Shown: piece after piece, positions 19,225 through 30,035 of the stretch
Position numbering within the stretch: the stretch's first letter is position 1
How the letters are laid out: the number at the start of each line of letters is the position of its first letter
Assembly (NCBI RefSeq): GCF_017488845.2
Contig: NZ_CP083370.1
Coordinates: 1,488,001-1,552,000 of the forward strand
DNA: 64,000 bases
Direction: 5' to 3'
Source of the DNA: Ensifer canadensis
Lineage (GTDB): Bacteria; Pseudomonadota; Alphaproteobacteria; Rhizobiales; Rhizobiaceae
Translations under genes and position numbers: made by a program
Notes under the pieces: generated by a model
What the model was told of the DNA's origin: nothing
Seen by the model: only the letters and a program-made list of their open reading frames with translations
The model's database searches: none

Positions 19225-20202
19225 ATGAGGCATTGCGGGCGGTACGGCATGGGGAACGGCAGCTCAAAAGGTCTTGCGTTTGCCGCCAGAGGGCTGCTGG
19301 CGCTTTTGATGGCCGTGAGCATGGGGTCGCCGGATATCGCTCAGGCTCGCATCGACGAGCTGCCGGTGCGCGCCAAGTGCATCTATGTCGGCCGGTCGGT
19401 GACGGACCCGGTTAAATCGCTGTGCATCAGCAAGGAAAGCTTCGAGCGCGATGTTTGCGGCGTCATCGATCATTATGCCGCCGCCAATGACTTGCCTTCA
19501 GCCTTCTTTGCGCGCCTTATCTGGCGCGAAAGCCTGTTTCGGCCGAATGCGGTCAGCCCGAAAGGGGCGGAAGGCATCGCGCAGTTCATGCCGGGAACGG
19601 CGAAAATGCGTGGCCTTTCCAACAGTTTCGATGTCGTTGCCGCTCTGGGAAAATCAGCCGAATATCTTGGTGAGCTGAAGTCGCGCTACGGCAATCTCGG
19701 TTTTGCCGCCGCCGCCTACAATGCCGGTGAAAATGGGCTGGAGCGTTTCCTCGAAGTGGACTGGCTGCCGACGGAGACACGCAGCTATGTGCTGGCGATC
19801 ACCGCCTACAGCGTCGAGGACTGGCGGGACAATCCGCCAAAGACACTCGATCTGACGCTCGACAAGAGCAAGAATTTTCTCGACGGCTGCGTGGCGCTGG
19901 CCAGCACCCGCCAACTGCGCGAGATCGACGTGATCGATGAGGCGGAGTGGGCGCCCTGGGGCGTACAGCTTGCGGCGCATTTTCAGAAATCGGTGGCGCA
20001 GCGGCTCTTCGTCAACGCTGTCAAACGTCTGCCGGCCCCGATCCGTAGCGAGAAGGCCCTGCTCCTGCGCGAACGCAATGCCAGCTTCGGCCGCCGCATT
20101 CGTTATGCCGCCCGAATCGGCCGCGATAGCCAGGTGGAAGCCAATGCGCTTTGCGCCACCATTCGGAAAAATGGTGGCGCTTGCTTGGTCTTCAGGAACT
20201 GA
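19225..20202 (+). CDS. Secreted lytic transglycosylase (SLT domain)
   Basis: Cleaves peptidoglycan glycan strands in the periplasm. A signal peptide is visible (hydrophobic 'GLLALLMAVSMGSPDIAQA', cleavage about residue 41). The SLT domain begins at the catalytic Glu102 ('LIWRESLFRPNAVSPKGAEG'), continues with 'IAQFMPGTA' and ends near 'FAAAAYNAGENGLERFL'. The C-terminal part has 'VEANALCATIRKNGGACLV', reminiscent of a SPOR-like peptidoglycan-binding end. Starts are ATG 19225 or ATG 19249. Its last 11 bp overlap the 3' end of the converging NAD(P)-binding gene. Confidence 0.88.
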   Translation: MRHCGRYGMGNGSSKGLAFAARGLLALLMAVSMGSPDIAQARIDELPVRAKCIYVGRSVTDPVKSLCISKESFERDVCGVIDHYAAANDLPSAFFARLIWRESLFRPNAVSPKGAEGIAQFMPGTAKMRGLSNSFDVVAALGKSAEYLGELKSRYGNLGFAAAAYNAGENGLERFLEVDWLPTETRSYVLAITAYSVEDWRDNPPKTLDLTLDKSKNFLDGCVALASTRQLREIDVIDEAEWAPWGVQLAAHFQKSVAQRLFVNAVKRLPAPIRSEKALLLRERNASFGRRIRYAARIGRDSQVEANALCATIRKNGGACLVFRN

Positions 20203-21226
20203 TCGCCATTTTGGCTGGGGTGAGTCCCTCGCCGGCGCCGATTTGTCCGGCACTCTGCGGCAAGCAGCCGAGCGCCTTGAGGGTTTTGGCCACCGCTTCA
20301 TCGATCGGTGTACGCGGCTCCTCGCCGAGCAAGTCCAGCAATCGATTGTTCGGCATCCGTAGCGGTTGGCGCCAGAGGTAGCGCATCTTGCGCAACTCCC
20401 GAAAGAGCGGGACGAAGGGGGAAGCCAGCGTCACCAGCCACCATGGAAAGGCACGTGCCGGAAGCCTTTGCTGTCCCGCTGCGCGCCGGATGGCGGCGAT
20501 CATCTTCGTGCCGTCATCATCGACGAAACCGCCCATATGGTAGACGGCAAAGGCCGGCAGATCCTCGGCACGCTCGACCAGACGGATCATCGTCTCGGCC
20601 ACATCGGGCAGATAGGCCCATTGGTGGGCGACGCCCTTCTTTCCGGGATAGCTGATCGCGGTCAGCGGCTTGCCCGGCTTGACCAGCCCTTGCGAAAACC
20701 AGTTGTTGGCGGCATCGGGGCCGAAGAAATCTCCAGCCCGCAGGATGATCACGCCGACACCGGCGTCTGACGCAGCTTTCAATCGAAGTTCCATCTCCTT
20801 GCGGATCATGCCCTTGTCCGTATGCGGGTTCTGCGGGCTGTCTTCGGTCAGAAGCGGGAAGGCATCCTGACCGAAATTGTAGATCGTGCCCGGCAGCAAA
20901 ATGCGCGCGCCTTCCGCTTTCGCGGCGGCAATGGTGTTGTCGAGCATCGGCAGTACCAGCTTGCCCCAGTTGCGGTAACCGGGCGGATTGACGGCATGAA
21001 CGATCAGTTCGACGCCTTCTGCGGCGGCGCGAACGTCCAGCCGCTTCATCGCATCGCCCTCCACCCATTCGTACGCGGGCGCCTTCTGCGCGGCCTTGGC
21101 GATATTGCGATTGAGTGCGCGCACTTTCCATCCCCGCTGGCTGAGGCCGCGGGCGACGGCACCACCGATGCCGCCGGTCGCGCCCAATACCAGGACTGTT
21201 CTTGCCTTTTCCAGATTGTCGGTCAT
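20192..21226 (-). CDS. NAD(P)-binding epimerase/NmrA-like protein
   Basis: A 344-residue extended-SDR or NmrA-like Rossmann protein. The dinucleotide-binding 'VLVLGATGGIGGAVARGLSQ' is near residue 10. 'AVNPPGYRNWGKLVLPMLDN' and 'GTIYNFGQDAFPLLTEDSPQ' replace a classic YxxxK active site, so the catalytic activity is unclear. ATG 21226 (MTDNLEKAR) is the likely start; a longer frame to 21328 crosses the divergent promoter. It is divergent from a LysR gene, with a perfect 8-bp inverted repeat between them, suggesting that the LysR protein controls it. The substrate is unknown. Confidence 0.82.
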   Translation of the reverse strand: MTDNLEKARTVLVLGATGGIGGAVARGLSQRGWKVRALNRNIAKAAQKAPAYEWVEGDAMKRLDVRAAAEGVELIVHAVNPPGYRNWGKLVLPMLDNTIAAAKAEGARILLPGTIYNFGQDAFPLLTEDSPQNPHTDKGMIRKEMELRLKAASDAGVGVIILRAGDFFGPDAANNWFSQGLVKPGKPLTAISYPGKKGVAHQWAYLPDVAETMIRLVERAEDLPAFAVYHMGGFVDDDGTKMIAAIRRAAGQQRLPARAFPWWLVTLASPFVPLFRELRKMRYLWRQPLRMPNNRLLDLLGEEPRTPIDEAVAKTLKALGCLPQSAGQIGAGEGLTPAKMAISS

Positions 21227-21265
21227 TGCGTCTGCTCCATCGGTTCTGATGGAGGAAATGTCGTG

Positions 21266-21288
21266 CAATTCCGGGATAAACGGAATTG
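21266..21288. promoter_or_regulatory. LysR-type operator between NmrA-like gene and lysR
   Basis: CAATTCCG (21266-21273) and CGGAATTG (21281-21288) are a perfect inverted repeat with a 7-bp AT-rich spacer, centred in the 94-bp divergent region. It has the size and symmetry of a LysR recognition site. Confidence 0.6.
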
Positions 21289-21320
21289 TCGTTTTCTGTT
21301 TCATTGCTATACTTTTATGT

Positions 21321-22235
21321 ATGAGCAAGATCGAGCCGAGCTGGGACTACTACCGGACTTTCCTGAAGGTGCTGAAAGAAGGCTCGCTGTCGGCGGCGGC
21401 GCGCGAGCTCGGCCTGACGCAACCGACGGTCGGGCGCCATGTCGATGCAATGGAGGAGATGCTCGGCTTTCCGCTCTTCACTCGCTCGCCGCAGGGACTG
21501 TTGCCGACCGATGCCGCCCGCGCGCTTCAACCCTATGCCGAAGCGCTCGCAGCAACATCAGCGGCCCTGCTTCGCGCTGCCTCCGGCCAGCAGGATACGG
21601 TCAGCGGAACGGTGCGCATCAGTGCCAGCGAAGTGATCGGTATCGAGGTGTTGCCGCCGATCCTTGCCGAGCTGCATGTGCAATATCCGGATCTGACCAT
21701 CGAGCTGTCGGCTTCCGATGCGATCGAGGACATCCTGCGGCAGGAGGCGGACATCGCCGTGCGCATGGCGGTGCCCAGTCAGGATGCGCTGGTGGCGCTT
21801 CATATCGGCGCGGTGCCGCTCGGTTTTCACGCCCACCGGCGATACCTCGACCGGCGCGGCACCCCGGCCACGCTTGCCGATCTGAGCCGCCACAGCCTGA
21901 TCGGCTATGACCGCGAGACGGCGGCGATCCGGGCAATCATCGCCCGCACACCCGGCCTGCCGGACGTGCGCTTTGCGCTGAAGGCAGACAGCAACCTCGC
22001 GCAGCTTGCCGCCATTCGCGCCGGTTTCGGCATCGGTATCTGTCAGAATGCGCTTGCTGCCCGCGACCCCGATATTCTCCCGGTACTGGCGGACGGGTTC
22101 GTAATGAAGCTCGAGACATGGCTCGTCATGCACGAAAACCTGAAGGCGGCGCCGCGTTGCCGGGTGGTCTTCGATGCGCTGGCCAAGGGCCTGAGAACCT
22201 ACATTCGCCCGCCGGAAATCATGGCTGCCCAATAA
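21321..22235 (+). CDS. LysR-family transcriptional regulator
   Basis: A 304-residue LysR regulator. The N-terminal winged helix is 'LKEGSLSAAARELGLTQPTV' plus 'GRHVDAMEEMLGFPLFTRSP'. A substrate-binding-like domain follows ('ISASEVIGIEVLPPILAELH', 'LAAIRAGFGIGICQNALAAR'). ATG 21321 is chosen; the longer frame from 21096 overlaps the divergent gene. By position it most likely controls the NAD(P)-binding gene and itself through the 21266-21288 repeat. The inducer is unknown. Confidence 0.88.
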   Translation: MSKIEPSWDYYRTFLKVLKEGSLSAAARELGLTQPTVGRHVDAMEEMLGFPLFTRSPQGLLPTDAARALQPYAEALAATSAALLRAASGQQDTVSGTVRISASEVIGIEVLPPILAELHVQYPDLTIELSASDAIEDILRQEADIAVRMAVPSQDALVALHIGAVPLGFHAHRRYLDRRGTPATLADLSRHSLIGYDRETAAIRAIIARTPGLPDVRFALKADSNLAQLAAIRAGFGIGICQNALAARDPDILPVLADGFVMKLETWLVMHENLKAAPRCRVVFDALAKGLRTYIRPPEIMAAQ

Positions 22236-22261
22236 AAAAGCCCGCCGATCGGCGGGCTTTT
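22236..22261. terminator. Bidirectional terminator between lysR and gyrA
   Basis: AAAAGCCCGCCG (22236-22247) and CGGCGGGCTTTT (22250-22261) form a 12-bp palindrome. The A- and T-rich ends serve both converging genes. Confidence 0.85.
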
Positions 22262-22281
22262 CAGTCGGTTGGAGCCGCCTA

Positions 22282-25056
22282 TCAGGCTTCGGCTTCCGGC
22301 GTTTCCGGTGCGCCGTTTTCGGCTGCCACCAGGTCCTCGCCTTCTTCGTCACCTTCCGGTTCGCTGATGCGCTCGACCGAGACGACCTTTTCGTCCTTGG
22401 CCGTCGAGAAGATCGTCACGCCCTTGGTGGCGCGGCTGGCAAGCCGGACGCCATTGATCGGCACGCGGATCAACTGGCCGCCATCGGAAACGAGCATGAT
22501 CTGATCGTTGTCTTCGATTGGGAAGGCCGCGACGAGTACGCCGATCTCCGTCGTCTTCGAGGTGTCGGTGGCGCGGATGCCCTTGCCGCCACGACCCGAG
22601 GTGCGGAAATCGTAGGACGACGAACGTTTGCCAAAGCCCTTCTCCGAAACCGTCAGAACGAACTGTTCGCGCGCCTTCAGCTCTTCGTAGCGCTCGTTGG
22701 TGAGTTCGCCACCTTCGGTGACTTCCTCGCCGACCAGAGCGATTTCTTCTTCCTCGCCGTTCGTGCGCCGCTCGGCGGCTGCGCGCTTCAGGTAGGCCGC
22801 CCGTTCCCATGGCTCAGCATCCACATGGCCGAGGATCGCCATCGAGATGATGCGGTCGCCGTCACCAAGGTTGATGCCGCGGACGCCGATCGAGTTGCGG
22901 CCGGCAAAAACGCGCACGTCGTCGACCGGGAAGCGAATGCACTGGCCGAGCGCCGTCGTCAGCATGACGTCGTCATGCTCGGTGCAGGTGTCGACCGAGA
23001 GGATCTCGTCGCCATCCTCCTCCAGTTTCATCGCGATCTTGCCGTTGCGGTTGACCTGGACGAAGTCGGACAGTTTGTTACGGCGCACCGTGCCGCGCGT
23101 CGTCGAGAACATGACGTCGAGGTTTTCCCACGTCGTTTCGTCCTCGGGCAGCGGCATGATCGTCGTGATGCGTTCGCCGGGTTCAAGCGGCAGCATGTTG
23201 ATCAGTGCCTTGCCGCGCGATTGCGGCGTGCCGATAGGCAGGCGCCAGACCTTCTCCTTGTAGACGATGCCACGGGAGGAGAAGAACAGAACCGGCGTAT
23301 GAGTGTTGGCAACAAATAGCCGGGTAACGAAATCCTCGTCCCTGGTTGCCATGCCGGAGCGGCCCTTGCCGCCGCGGCGCTGCGCGCGATAGGTGGTCAG
23401 CGGCACGCGCTTGATGTAGCCGAGATGCGAGACGGTCACGACCATGTCTTCGCGGGCGATCAGGTCCTCGTCGTCCATGTCGGGACCGCCTTCGGCGATC
23501 TCGCTGCGACGCGGCGTGCCGAACTCCTCGCGAACGGCGGTGAGTTCGTCCTTGACGATGGTCATGATGCGGAGACGCGACGACAGGATATCGAGGTAAT
23601 CCTTGATTTCCTCGCCGATCTTGTTGAGTTCGTCGCCGATTTCGTCACGACCAAGCGCAGTCAGGCGCTGCAGGCGCAGGTCGAGAATGGCGCGCGCCTG
23701 CTCTTCCGACAGGTTGTAGGTATTGTCTTCGTTGATCCGGTGACGCGGGTCGTCGATCAGCCGGATGAGGCTGTCGACGTCATGCGCCGGCCAACGGCGC
23801 TCCATCAACTGTTCGCGCGCGGTCTGCGGATCGGGCGCATGCCGGATCAGCTTGATCACTTCGTCGATGTTGGCAACCGCGATGGCGAGACCGACCAGGA
23901 CATGCGCACGGTCGCGCGCCTTGCGCAGCAGGTACTTCGTTCTCCGGCTAACGACTTCCTCGCGGAACGAGACGAAGGCGCGCAGCATGTCGAGCAGCGT
24001 CATCTGCTCCGGCTTGCCGCCGTTGAGCGCCACCATGTTGCAGCCGAAAGACGACTGCAGCGGCGTGTAACGGTAAAGCTGGTTCAGGATGACGTCGGCA
24101 TTGGCGTCGCGCTTGAGTTCGACGACGACGCGGTAGCCCTGACGGTCCGATTCGTCGCGCAGATCCGAGATGCCTTCGATGCGCTTATCGCGCACCAGTT
24201 CGGCCATCTTCTCGATCATCGTCGCCTTGTTCACCTGGAAGGGAATCTCGGTGATGATGATCTGCTCGCGGTCACCGCGCATCGGTTCGATATGGGCACG
24301 ACCGCGCATGATGACCGAACCGCGGCCGGTCTCGTAGGCCGAGCGGATACCCGAGCGGCCGAGGATGAGCGCACCGGTCGGGAAGTCCGGCCCCGGGATG
24401 ATTTCCATCAGCTCCGGCAATTCGATCGCCGGGTTGTCGATCAGCGCCATACAGCCGTTGATGACTTCGACGAGGTTGTGCGGCGGAATGTTGGTCGCCA
24501 TGCCGACCGCGATGCCGCCGGCGCCGTTGACGAGCAGGTTCGGGAACTTCGCGGGCACCACCACCGGCTCGCTCATCGTGCCGTCGTAGTTGTCGCGGAA
24601 ATCGACCGTTTCCTTGTCGAGGTCGTCGAGCAGCGAGTGCGCTGCCTTCTGCAGGCGGCACTCGGTGTAGCGTTCTGCCGCCGGCGGGTCGCCGTCGACC
24701 GAGCCGAAGTTGCCCTGGCCGTCGATCAGCGGCAGCCGCAGCGACCAATCCTGGGCCATACGTGCCAGCGCATCGTAGATCGCCGAATTGCCGTGCGGGT
24801 GGTATTTGCCCATCACGTCCCCGGTGACACGGGCGCATTTGACGTACTTCTTGTTCCAGTCGATGCCGAGTTCGCTCATCCCGTAGAGGATGCGGCGATG
24901 AACGGGTTTCAGGCCGTCACGCACGTCTGGAAGCGCGCGGCTGACGATGACGCTCATGGCGTAATCGAGATAGGACCGCTGCATTTCCTCGATGATGGAA
25001 ATCGGCTCGATGCCTGGCGGAGTCTTTCCGCCGCCGGGAGTGCTTTGCTCAGTCAA
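22282..25056 (-). CDS. gyrA: DNA gyrase subunit A
   Basis: ATP-dependent negative supercoiling with GyrB; this subunit breaks and rejoins DNA. It has 924 residues. The catalytic tyrosine is Tyr130 ('[11 protein letters not shown]'). The quinolone region reads '[19 protein letters not shown]', with Ser91 and Asp95 (E. coli 83 and 87) intact, so no classic resistance change is present; E. coli Asp82 is Asn here. The C-terminal beta-pinwheel is interrupted by an acidic insert ('[20 protein letters not shown]'), as in other alphaproteobacteria, and the tail is acidic. The start codon is TTG at 25056, which fits the conserved MTEQ N-terminus. Confidence 0.98.
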   Translation of the reverse strand: MTEQSTPGGGKTPPGIEPISIIEEMQRSYLDYAMSVIVSRALPDVRDGLKPVHRRILYGMSELGIDWNKKYVKCARVTGDVMGKYHPHGNSAIYDALARMAQDWSLRLPLIDGQGNFGSVDGDPPAAERYTECRLQKAAHSLLDDLDKETVDFRDNYDGTMSEPVVVPAKFPNLLVNGAGGIAVGMATNIPPHNLVEVINGCMALIDNPAIELPELMEIIPGPDFPTGALILGRSGIRSAYETGRGSVIMRGRAHIEPMRGDREQIIITEIPFQVNKATMIEKMAELVRDKRIEGISDLRDESDRQGYRVVVELKRDANADVILNQLYRYTPLQSSFGCNMVALNGGKPEQMTLLDMLRAFVSFREEVVSRRTKYLLRKARDRAHVLVGLAIAVANIDEVIKLIRHAPDPQTAREQLMERRWPAHDVDSLIRLIDDPRHRINEDNTYNLSEEQARAILDLRLQRLTALGRDEIGDELNKIGEEIKDYLDILSSRLRIMTIVKDELTAVREEFGTPRRSEIAEGGPDMDDEDLIAREDMVVTVSHLGYIKRVPLTTYRAQRRGGKGRSGMATRDEDFVTRLFVANTHTPVLFFSSRGIVYKEKVWRLPIGTPQSRGKALINMLPLEPGERITTIMPLPEDETTWENLDVMFSTTRGTVRRNKLSDFVQVNRNGKIAMKLEEDGDEILSVDTCTEHDDVMLTTALGQCIRFPVDDVRVFAGRNSIGVRGINLGDGDRIISMAILGHVDAEPWERAAYLKRAAAERRTNGEEEEIALVGEEVTEGGELTNERYEELKAREQFVLTVSEKGFGKRSSSYDFRTSGRGGKGIRATDTSKTTEIGVLVAAFPIEDNDQIMLVSDGGQLIRVPINGVRLASRATKGVTIFSTAKDEKVVSVERISEPEGDEEGEDLVAAENGAPETPEAEA

Positions 25057-25093
25057 TTGTGATCACGATCTTTGTTCAGAATCAGTCGGATAT

Positions 25094-25122
25094 TTATAGC
25101 CGAATGCGCCTGGAAGCGCCAA
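25094..25122 (-). promoter_or_regulatory. gyrA: Candidate gyrA promoter
   Basis: On the minus strand TTGGCG (25117-25122) and CTATAA (25094-25099) are 17 bp apart. Transcription would start about 30 nt before the TTG codon. Confidence 0.65.
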
Positions 25123-25390
25123 TTTTGGCCCGTGGTTGTGAACAGTCTTTTGCCGTCGGAACAGGCTTTTCTAGGGCATTGCAGCGGAAATCGGAAGTGC
25201 TGGCGACAAAGTCGGCTGCCCGGCCTGAACGGCTGTGAGAAGGTTCCGTCACATCCTCATTAAGCTATTGCTCAAGCTTTGGCCACCGACCCCTTCCCAA
25301 GCCCCCTCCGCTTGCCTAACAATGCCGATCTGCCACCGGGAAAACTCGGGGCGCGCGCGCACGCACGCGACAATCCGGAAGGGGAAACGG
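25123..25390. other. Non-coding gap upstream of marC
   Basis: The rest of the gyrA-marC intergenic region. It has no open frame with protein-like content, hairpin or repeat that I recognise. The marC promoter should be in it. Confidence 0.4.
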
Positions 25391-26020
25391 ATGTTCAATG
25401 TCGACCTCCTGGTCAACGCACTCACCACCCTGCTCGTCACGCTCGATCCGCCGGGGCTCGCCCCGATCTTCCTGAGCCTCACCGTCGGCCTCAGCCGGCA
25501 GGAACGCTTTCAGGTCGCCACACGCGGCTCGCTGATCGCCTTCTTCATCCTTGCCGCCTTCGCCGTCTTCGGTAACGGCATTCTCGGCCTGCTCGGCATA
25601 TCCATCGGTGCCTTCCGCATCGCCGGCGGTCTGCTGCTGTTCTGGATTTCCTTCGAGATGATCTTCGAGAAGCGTCAGGAGCGAAAGGAAAAGACCGGCG
25701 AAAACGCCACCACCAAGGACCACATCCACAATATCGCGGTGTTCCCGCTTGCCCTGCCGCTGATTGCCGGGCCGGGCGCGATCTCCGCGACGATCCTGCT
25801 TGCCGGCTCGTTCCCGACGGCGGTCGAGCGCACGCAGCTGTTGATCGTCATCGCGCTGTCGATGGTCAGTCTTTTCCTGGCGCTTGTCATCGCCGAACGC
25901 ATCGACCGTTTTCTCGGCGTCACCGGCCGGGCAATCCTCACGCGCCTGCTTGGGGTCATCCTGGCGGCACTTGCAGTCCAGTTCGTCGTCGACGGCGTGA
26001 AATCGGCAATGGCGGTCTGA
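25391..26020 (+). CDS. MarC/UPF0056 family integral membrane protein
   Basis: A 209-residue inner-membrane protein with six hydrophobic segments, starting 'LLVNALTTLLVTLDPPGLAP'. The conserved MarC core 'AVFPLALPLIAGPGAISATI' lies near the middle. The family's function is unresolved; the original link to multiple antibiotic resistance was not borne out. GGAAGGGG just upstream supports ATG 25391, and the longer frame from 25235 has no family match. It is followed by a hairpin and a bidirectional terminator shared with ssb. Confidence 0.93.
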   Translation: MFNVDLLVNALTTLLVTLDPPGLAPIFLSLTVGLSRQERFQVATRGSLIAFFILAAFAVFGNGILGLLGISIGAFRIAGGLLLFWISFEMIFEKRQERKEKTGENATTKDHIHNIAVFPLALPLIAGPGAISATILLAGSFPTAVERTQLLIVIALSMVSLFLALVIAERIDRFLGVTGRAILTRLLGVILAALAVQFVVDGVKSAMAV

Positions 26021-26041
26021 GGGGCCATCGGGACGTTTGAG

Positions 26042-26072
26042 CGCTTCCGCTTTGGATAGAGTTGCGGAAGCG
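26042..26072 (+). terminator. Hairpin after marC
   Basis: CGCTTCCGC (26042-26050) pairs with GCGGAAGCG (26064-26072) across a 13-nt loop, 21 nt after the marC stop. There is no T-tract. Confidence 0.45.
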
Positions 26073-26165
26073 TCCCGTCTCCTGGTCATACGCACTTCCG
26101 GACGGAAAACCGCTTCGCACTTTTCCTGGAAATGCTCCAACCGACAGAAACGTTCATTCGAACGC

Positions 26166-26193
26166 AAAAAGGGCCGGTTTCCCGGCCCTTTTT
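26166..26193. terminator. Bidirectional terminator between marC and ssb
   Basis: AAAAAGGGCCGG (26166-26177) pairs with CCGGCCCTTTTT (26182-26193) around a TTTC loop. It works for either strand. Confidence 0.85.
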
Positions 26194-26284
26194 CAATGTC
26201 ACGATATTGCCATTAAAGGCCCGTGCCGTTCCAGTCTGCTCACCAAAGGGCGTCCGCAACTGAAAATCGCCGTGTTCGCGTGGC

Positions 26285-26833
26285 TCAGAACGGGATGTCG
26301 TCGTCGAGATCGCGCGAGAAGTTGCCGCCACTCTGGCTGCCCTGACCACCCTGGCCGCCGCCGGAGCGACCGCCGCCGGAGGACTGGCGCGGCTGCTGAT
26401 CGTAGTCGTCGTAGCCGCCGCCAGCGCCGCCACCGAAATCGCTGGAGCCGCCACGGCCGGCGCCGGAGCCGCCGCCCTCGCCGCGACCATCAAGCATGGT
26501 CAGCGTCGAGTTGAAGCCCTGCAGCACGATTTCGGTCGAGTAACGATCATTGCCCGTCTGGTCCTGCCATTTGCGGGTCTGCAGCGCGCCTTCGATATAG
26601 AGCTTCGCGCCCTTCTTGACGTATTGCTCGACGACCTTGCACAGGCCTTCGTTGAAGACGACGACGGTGTGCCATTCGGTCTTTTCCTTGCGCTCGCCGC
26701 TGTTGCGGTCACGCCAGGTTTCCGATGTGGCAATGCGCAGGTTGGCGATCGGCCGGCCGTCCTGCGTGCGCCGGATTTCCGGGTCCGCCCCGACGTTTCC
26801 GACCAAGATCACCTTGTTGACGCTACCAGCCAT
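26285..26833 (-). CDS. ssb: Single-stranded DNA-binding protein
   Basis: Coats ssDNA during replication, repair and recombination. The 182 residues comprise an OB-fold (about 1-115; '[20 protein letters not shown]', '[20 protein letters not shown]'), a glycine-rich disordered linker (about 120-170) and the acidic partner-binding tip 'DLDDDIPF', the standard SSB C-terminus. ATG 26833 (MAGSVNKV) follows GGGAAAAG; a 12-residue longer frame is rejected. It is divergent from uvrA, with an SOS box between them. Confidence 0.98.
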   Translation of the reverse strand: MAGSVNKVILVGNVGADPEIRRTQDGRPIANLRIATSETWRDRNSGERKEKTEWHTVVVFNEGLCKVVEQYVKKGAKLYIEGALQTRKWQDQTGNDRYSTEIVLQGFNSTLTMLDGRGEGGGSGAGRGGSSDFGGGAGGGYDDYDQQPRQSSGGGRSGGGQGGQGSQSGGNFSRDLDDDIPF

Positions 26834-26972
26834 ATTGCTTTTCCCGTGGTTTTGCCGCGCCGCCGGCACGGCTTTCGAATTTCAAGAACGCGTATCTTAG
26901 CGGTCCGCTGCCGCGGATACGCCCCGCATCATACATAATCCACAACAGATTTAGTCGATTTGCGTGTTGTTT

Positions 26973-26987
26973 GTTCTTTCTTTGTTC
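26973..26987. promoter_or_regulatory. LexA (SOS) box between ssb and uvrA
   Basis: GTTC-TTTCTTT-GTTC matches exactly the direct-repeat GTTC-N7-GTTC LexA box of alphaproteobacteria. It lies 127 bp before uvrA and 140 bp before ssb. Confidence 0.85.
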
Positions 26988-27113
26988 TAATATTTCCCTA
27001 TGATCCTGTCAACCGAATCGAAATGGCCACCAGTTTTGCCGATTGCGCCTCGACATGGGCGTTAGCGTCATTACATAGGGGGCTTTCAACCGACATGCAA
27101 AAGCTGGCTTCCG

Positions 27114-30035
27114 ATGAGCGAACTCAAGACCATCTCCATTCGTGGCGCGCGCGAGCACAATCTCAAGGGCATCGATCTCGATCTGCCGCGCAACAAGCTG
27201 ATCGTGATGACAGGGCTTTCCGGCTCCGGCAAGTCGTCGCTCGCCTTCGATACGATCTATGCCGAAGGCCAGCGTCGCTACGTTGAGAGCCTGTCTGCCT
27301 ATGCGCGCCAGTTCCTCGAGATGATGCAGAAGCCGGATGTCGACCAGATCGACGGCCTGTCGCCGGCAATCTCGATCGAGCAGAAGACGACCTCGCGCAA
27401 CCCGCGCTCGACGGTCGGCACCGTGACCGAGATCTACGACTACATGCGCCTGCTGTTTGCGCGCGTCGGTGTGCCCTATTCGCCGGCGACCGGCCTGCCG
27501 ATCGAAAGCCAGACAGTCAGCCAGATGGTCGACCGTGTGCTCGCCTTCGGCGAAGGCACGCGTCTTTATATTCTTGCGCCGCTCGTGCGCGGCCGTAAGG
27601 GCGAGTACAAGAAGGAACTCGCCGAACTGATGAAGAAGGGCTTTCAGCGCGTTAAGGTCGACGGCACCTTCTACGAGATCGCCGAGGTTCCTGCCCTCGA
27701 CAAGAAGTACAAGCATGACATCGACGTCGTCGTCGACCGTGTCGTCGTGCGGCCCGATCTCGCCTCGCGGCTTGCTGACAGCTTGGAAACATGCCTGACG
27801 CTGGCCGACGGTCTCGCCGTTGCCGAATTCGCCGACAAGCCGCTGCCGCCGGAAGAAACCGCGGCCGGTGGCTCGGCCAACAAGTCGCTCAACGAAACCC
27901 ATGAGCGCGTGCTGTTTTCGGAAAAGTTCGCCTGCCCGGTCTCCGGCTTTACGATTTCCGAGATCGAGCCGCGCCTGTTCTCATTCAACAATCCCTTCGG
28001 TGCCTGCCCGACCTGCGATGGCCTCGGCAGCCAGCAGAAGATCGACGAGGCGCTGATCGTACCAGAGCATAACAGGACGCTGCGTGATGGCGCGATCGCG
28101 CCTTGGGCCAAATCGTCGTCGCCCTATTACAACCAGACGCTGGAAGCGCTCGGCAAGGTTTTCGGATTCAAGCTCGGCAATCGCTGGAGCGAACTGTCCG
28201 TCGACGCGCAGAAAGCCATCCTGCACGGCACCGAAGAGAAGATCGTCTTTCATTATGAAGACGGCGCTCGCTCCTACAACACCACCAAGAATTTCGAAGG
28301 CATCGTGCCCAACCTCGAGCGCCGCTGGAAGGAAACCGACAGCGCCTGGGCGCGCGAGGAGATCGAGCGCTATATGTCGGCTGCCCCCTGCCCGGCCTGC
28401 GCTGGCTTCCGCCTGAAGCCGGAGGCGCTCGCCGTCAAGATCGACACGCTGCATATCGGCCAGGTCACCGAGATGTCGATCCGCATCGCACGGGACTGGT
28501 TCGAGGCATTGCCGGGACATCTCAACACCAAGCAGAACGAGATCGCCGTTCGCATCCTCAAGGAGATCCGCGACCGCCTGCGGTTCCTCAACGATGTCGG
28601 TCTCGAATATCTCAGCCTGTCGCGCAACTCCGGCACGCTGTCGGGTGGTGAAAGCCAGCGTATTCGCTTGGCATCGCAGATCGGCTCTGGTCTGACGGGC
28701 GTGCTCTACGTGCTCGACGAACCGTCGATCGGCCTGCACCAGCGCGACAACGCCCGCCTGCTCGAGACGCTGCGCCATTTGCGCGACATCGGCAACACGG
28801 TCATCGTCGTCGAGCATGACGAGGACGCTATCCTGACGGCCGACTATGTCGTCGACATCGGCCCGGCCGCCGGCATCCATGGCGGCGAGGTCATCGCCCA
28901 GGGTTCGCCTGCCGACGTGATGTCCAATCCGAAGTCGCTGACCGGCAAGTATCTCTCCGGTGAACTGTCGGTTGCCGTCCCGAGCGAACGCCGCAAGGCG
29001 AAAAAGAAAAAGGAAATCACCGTCGTCGGTGCACGCGCCAACAACCTGAAGAACGTCACGGCGTCCATTCCGCTCGGCATTTTCACCGCGGTTACGGGCG
29101 TGTCCGGTGGCGGCAAGTCCACCTTCCTGATCGAGACGCTCTACAAGGCCGCCGCCCGCCGTATCATGGGCGCGCGCGAAAACCCGGCCGAACACGATCG
29201 CATCGACGGCTTCGAGCACATCGACAAGGTGATCGACATCGACCAGTCGCCGATTGGCCGCACGCCGCGCTCAAACCCGGCGACCTACACCGGTGCCTTC
29301 ACCCCGATCCGCGACTGGTTTGCCGGTTTGCCGGAAGCCAAGGCCCGCGGTTACCAGCCCGGTCGCTTCTCGTTCAACGTCAAGGGTGGGCGCTGCGAAG
29401 CCTGCCAGGGCGACGGCGTCATCAAGATCGAGATGCACTTCCTGCCGGATGTCTACGTCACCTGCGACGTCTGCCACGGCAAGCGCTACAACCGCGAAAC
29501 GCTGGACGTGCATTTCAAGGGCAAGTCGATCGCCGATGTGCTCGACATGACCGTCGAGGAAGGCGTGGAGTTCTTTGCTGCCGTTCCCGCAGTGCGCGAC
29601 AAGCTGGTGACGCTGAACCAGGTGGGGCTTGGCTATATCAAGGTCGGTCAGCAGGCAAACACGCTCTCGGGCGGCGAAGCCCAGCGCGTCAAGCTCGCCA
29701 AGGAACTGTCGAAGCGCTCCACCGGACGCACGCTCTATATTCTCGACGAACCGACAACCGGCTTGCATTTCCACGATGTGGCAAAGCTTCTTGAAGTTCT
29801 GCATGAACTCGTCAACCAGGGCAATTCGGTCGTGGTCATCGAGCACAATCTCGAGGTGATCAAGACGGCCGATTGGGTCATCGACTTCGGTCCCGAAGGT
29901 GGCGACAGCGGCGGCGAAGTCATCGCCAAGGGCACGCCGGAGGATGTCGTCAAGGAGCCGCGTTCCTATACCGGCCAGTTCCTGAAGGAGCTTTTGGAGC
30001 GTCGTCCGATGAAAAAGGTTGAGGCGGCCGAGTGA
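27114..30035 (+). CDS. uvrA: Excinuclease ABC subunit A
   Basis: Damage-recognition ATPase of nucleotide excision repair, acting with UvrB and UvrC. It has 973 residues with two ABC modules: Walker A 'GLSGSGKSS' (Lys40) and 'GVSGGGKST' (Lys668), and signatures '[12 protein letters not shown]' and '[12 protein letters not shown]'. Both zinc-finger Cys pairs are present ('ACPTC' after 'CPVSGF'; 'CEAC...CDVC' around residue 765). An SOS box upstream indicates LexA control. The 3' end overlaps the next GNAT gene by 4 bp (GTGA). Confidence 0.98.
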   Translation: MSELKTISIRGAREHNLKGIDLDLPRNKLIVMTGLSGSGKSSLAFDTIYAEGQRRYVESLSAYARQFLEMMQKPDVDQIDGLSPAISIEQKTTSRNPRSTVGTVTEIYDYMRLLFARVGVPYSPATGLPIESQTVSQMVDRVLAFGEGTRLYILAPLVRGRKGEYKKELAELMKKGFQRVKVDGTFYEIAEVPALDKKYKHDIDVVVDRVVVRPDLASRLADSLETCLTLADGLAVAEFADKPLPPEETAAGGSANKSLNETHERVLFSEKFACPVSGFTISEIEPRLFSFNNPFGACPTCDGLGSQQKIDEALIVPEHNRTLRDGAIAPWAKSSSPYYNQTLEALGKVFGFKLGNRWSELSVDAQKAILHGTEEKIVFHYEDGARSYNTTKNFEGIVPNLERRWKETDSAWAREEIERYMSAAPCPACAGFRLKPEALAVKIDTLHIGQVTEMSIRIARDWFEALPGHLNTKQNEIAVRILKEIRDRLRFLNDVGLEYLSLSRNSGTLSGGESQRIRLASQIGSGLTGVLYVLDEPSIGLHQRDNARLLETLRHLRDIGNTVIVVEHDEDAILTADYVVDIGPAAGIHGGEVIAQGSPADVMSNPKSLTGKYLSGELSVAVPSERRKAKKKKEITVVGARANNLKNVTASIPLGIFTAVTGVSGGGKSTFLIETLYKAAARRIMGARENPAEHDRIDGFEHIDKVIDIDQSPIGRTPRSNPATYTGAFTPIRDWFAGLPEAKARGYQPGRFSFNVKGGRCEACQGDGVIKIEMHFLPDVYVTCDVCHGKRYNRETLDVHFKGKSIADVLDMTVEEGVEFFAAVPAVRDKLVTLNQVGLGYIKVGQQANTLSGGEAQRVKLAKELSKRSTGRTLYILDEPTTGLHFHDVAKLLEVLHELVNQGNSVVVIEHNLEVIKTADWVIDFGPEGGDSGGEVIAKGTPEDVVKEPRSYTGQFLKELLERRPMKKVEAAE

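Noticed and set aside
24772-24790. Quinolone-resistance change in gyrA (Asn at the position of E. coli Asp82)
   Set aside because: The two key residues, Ser and Asp, are wild type, and Asn here is, as far as I know, usual in alphaproteobacteria.
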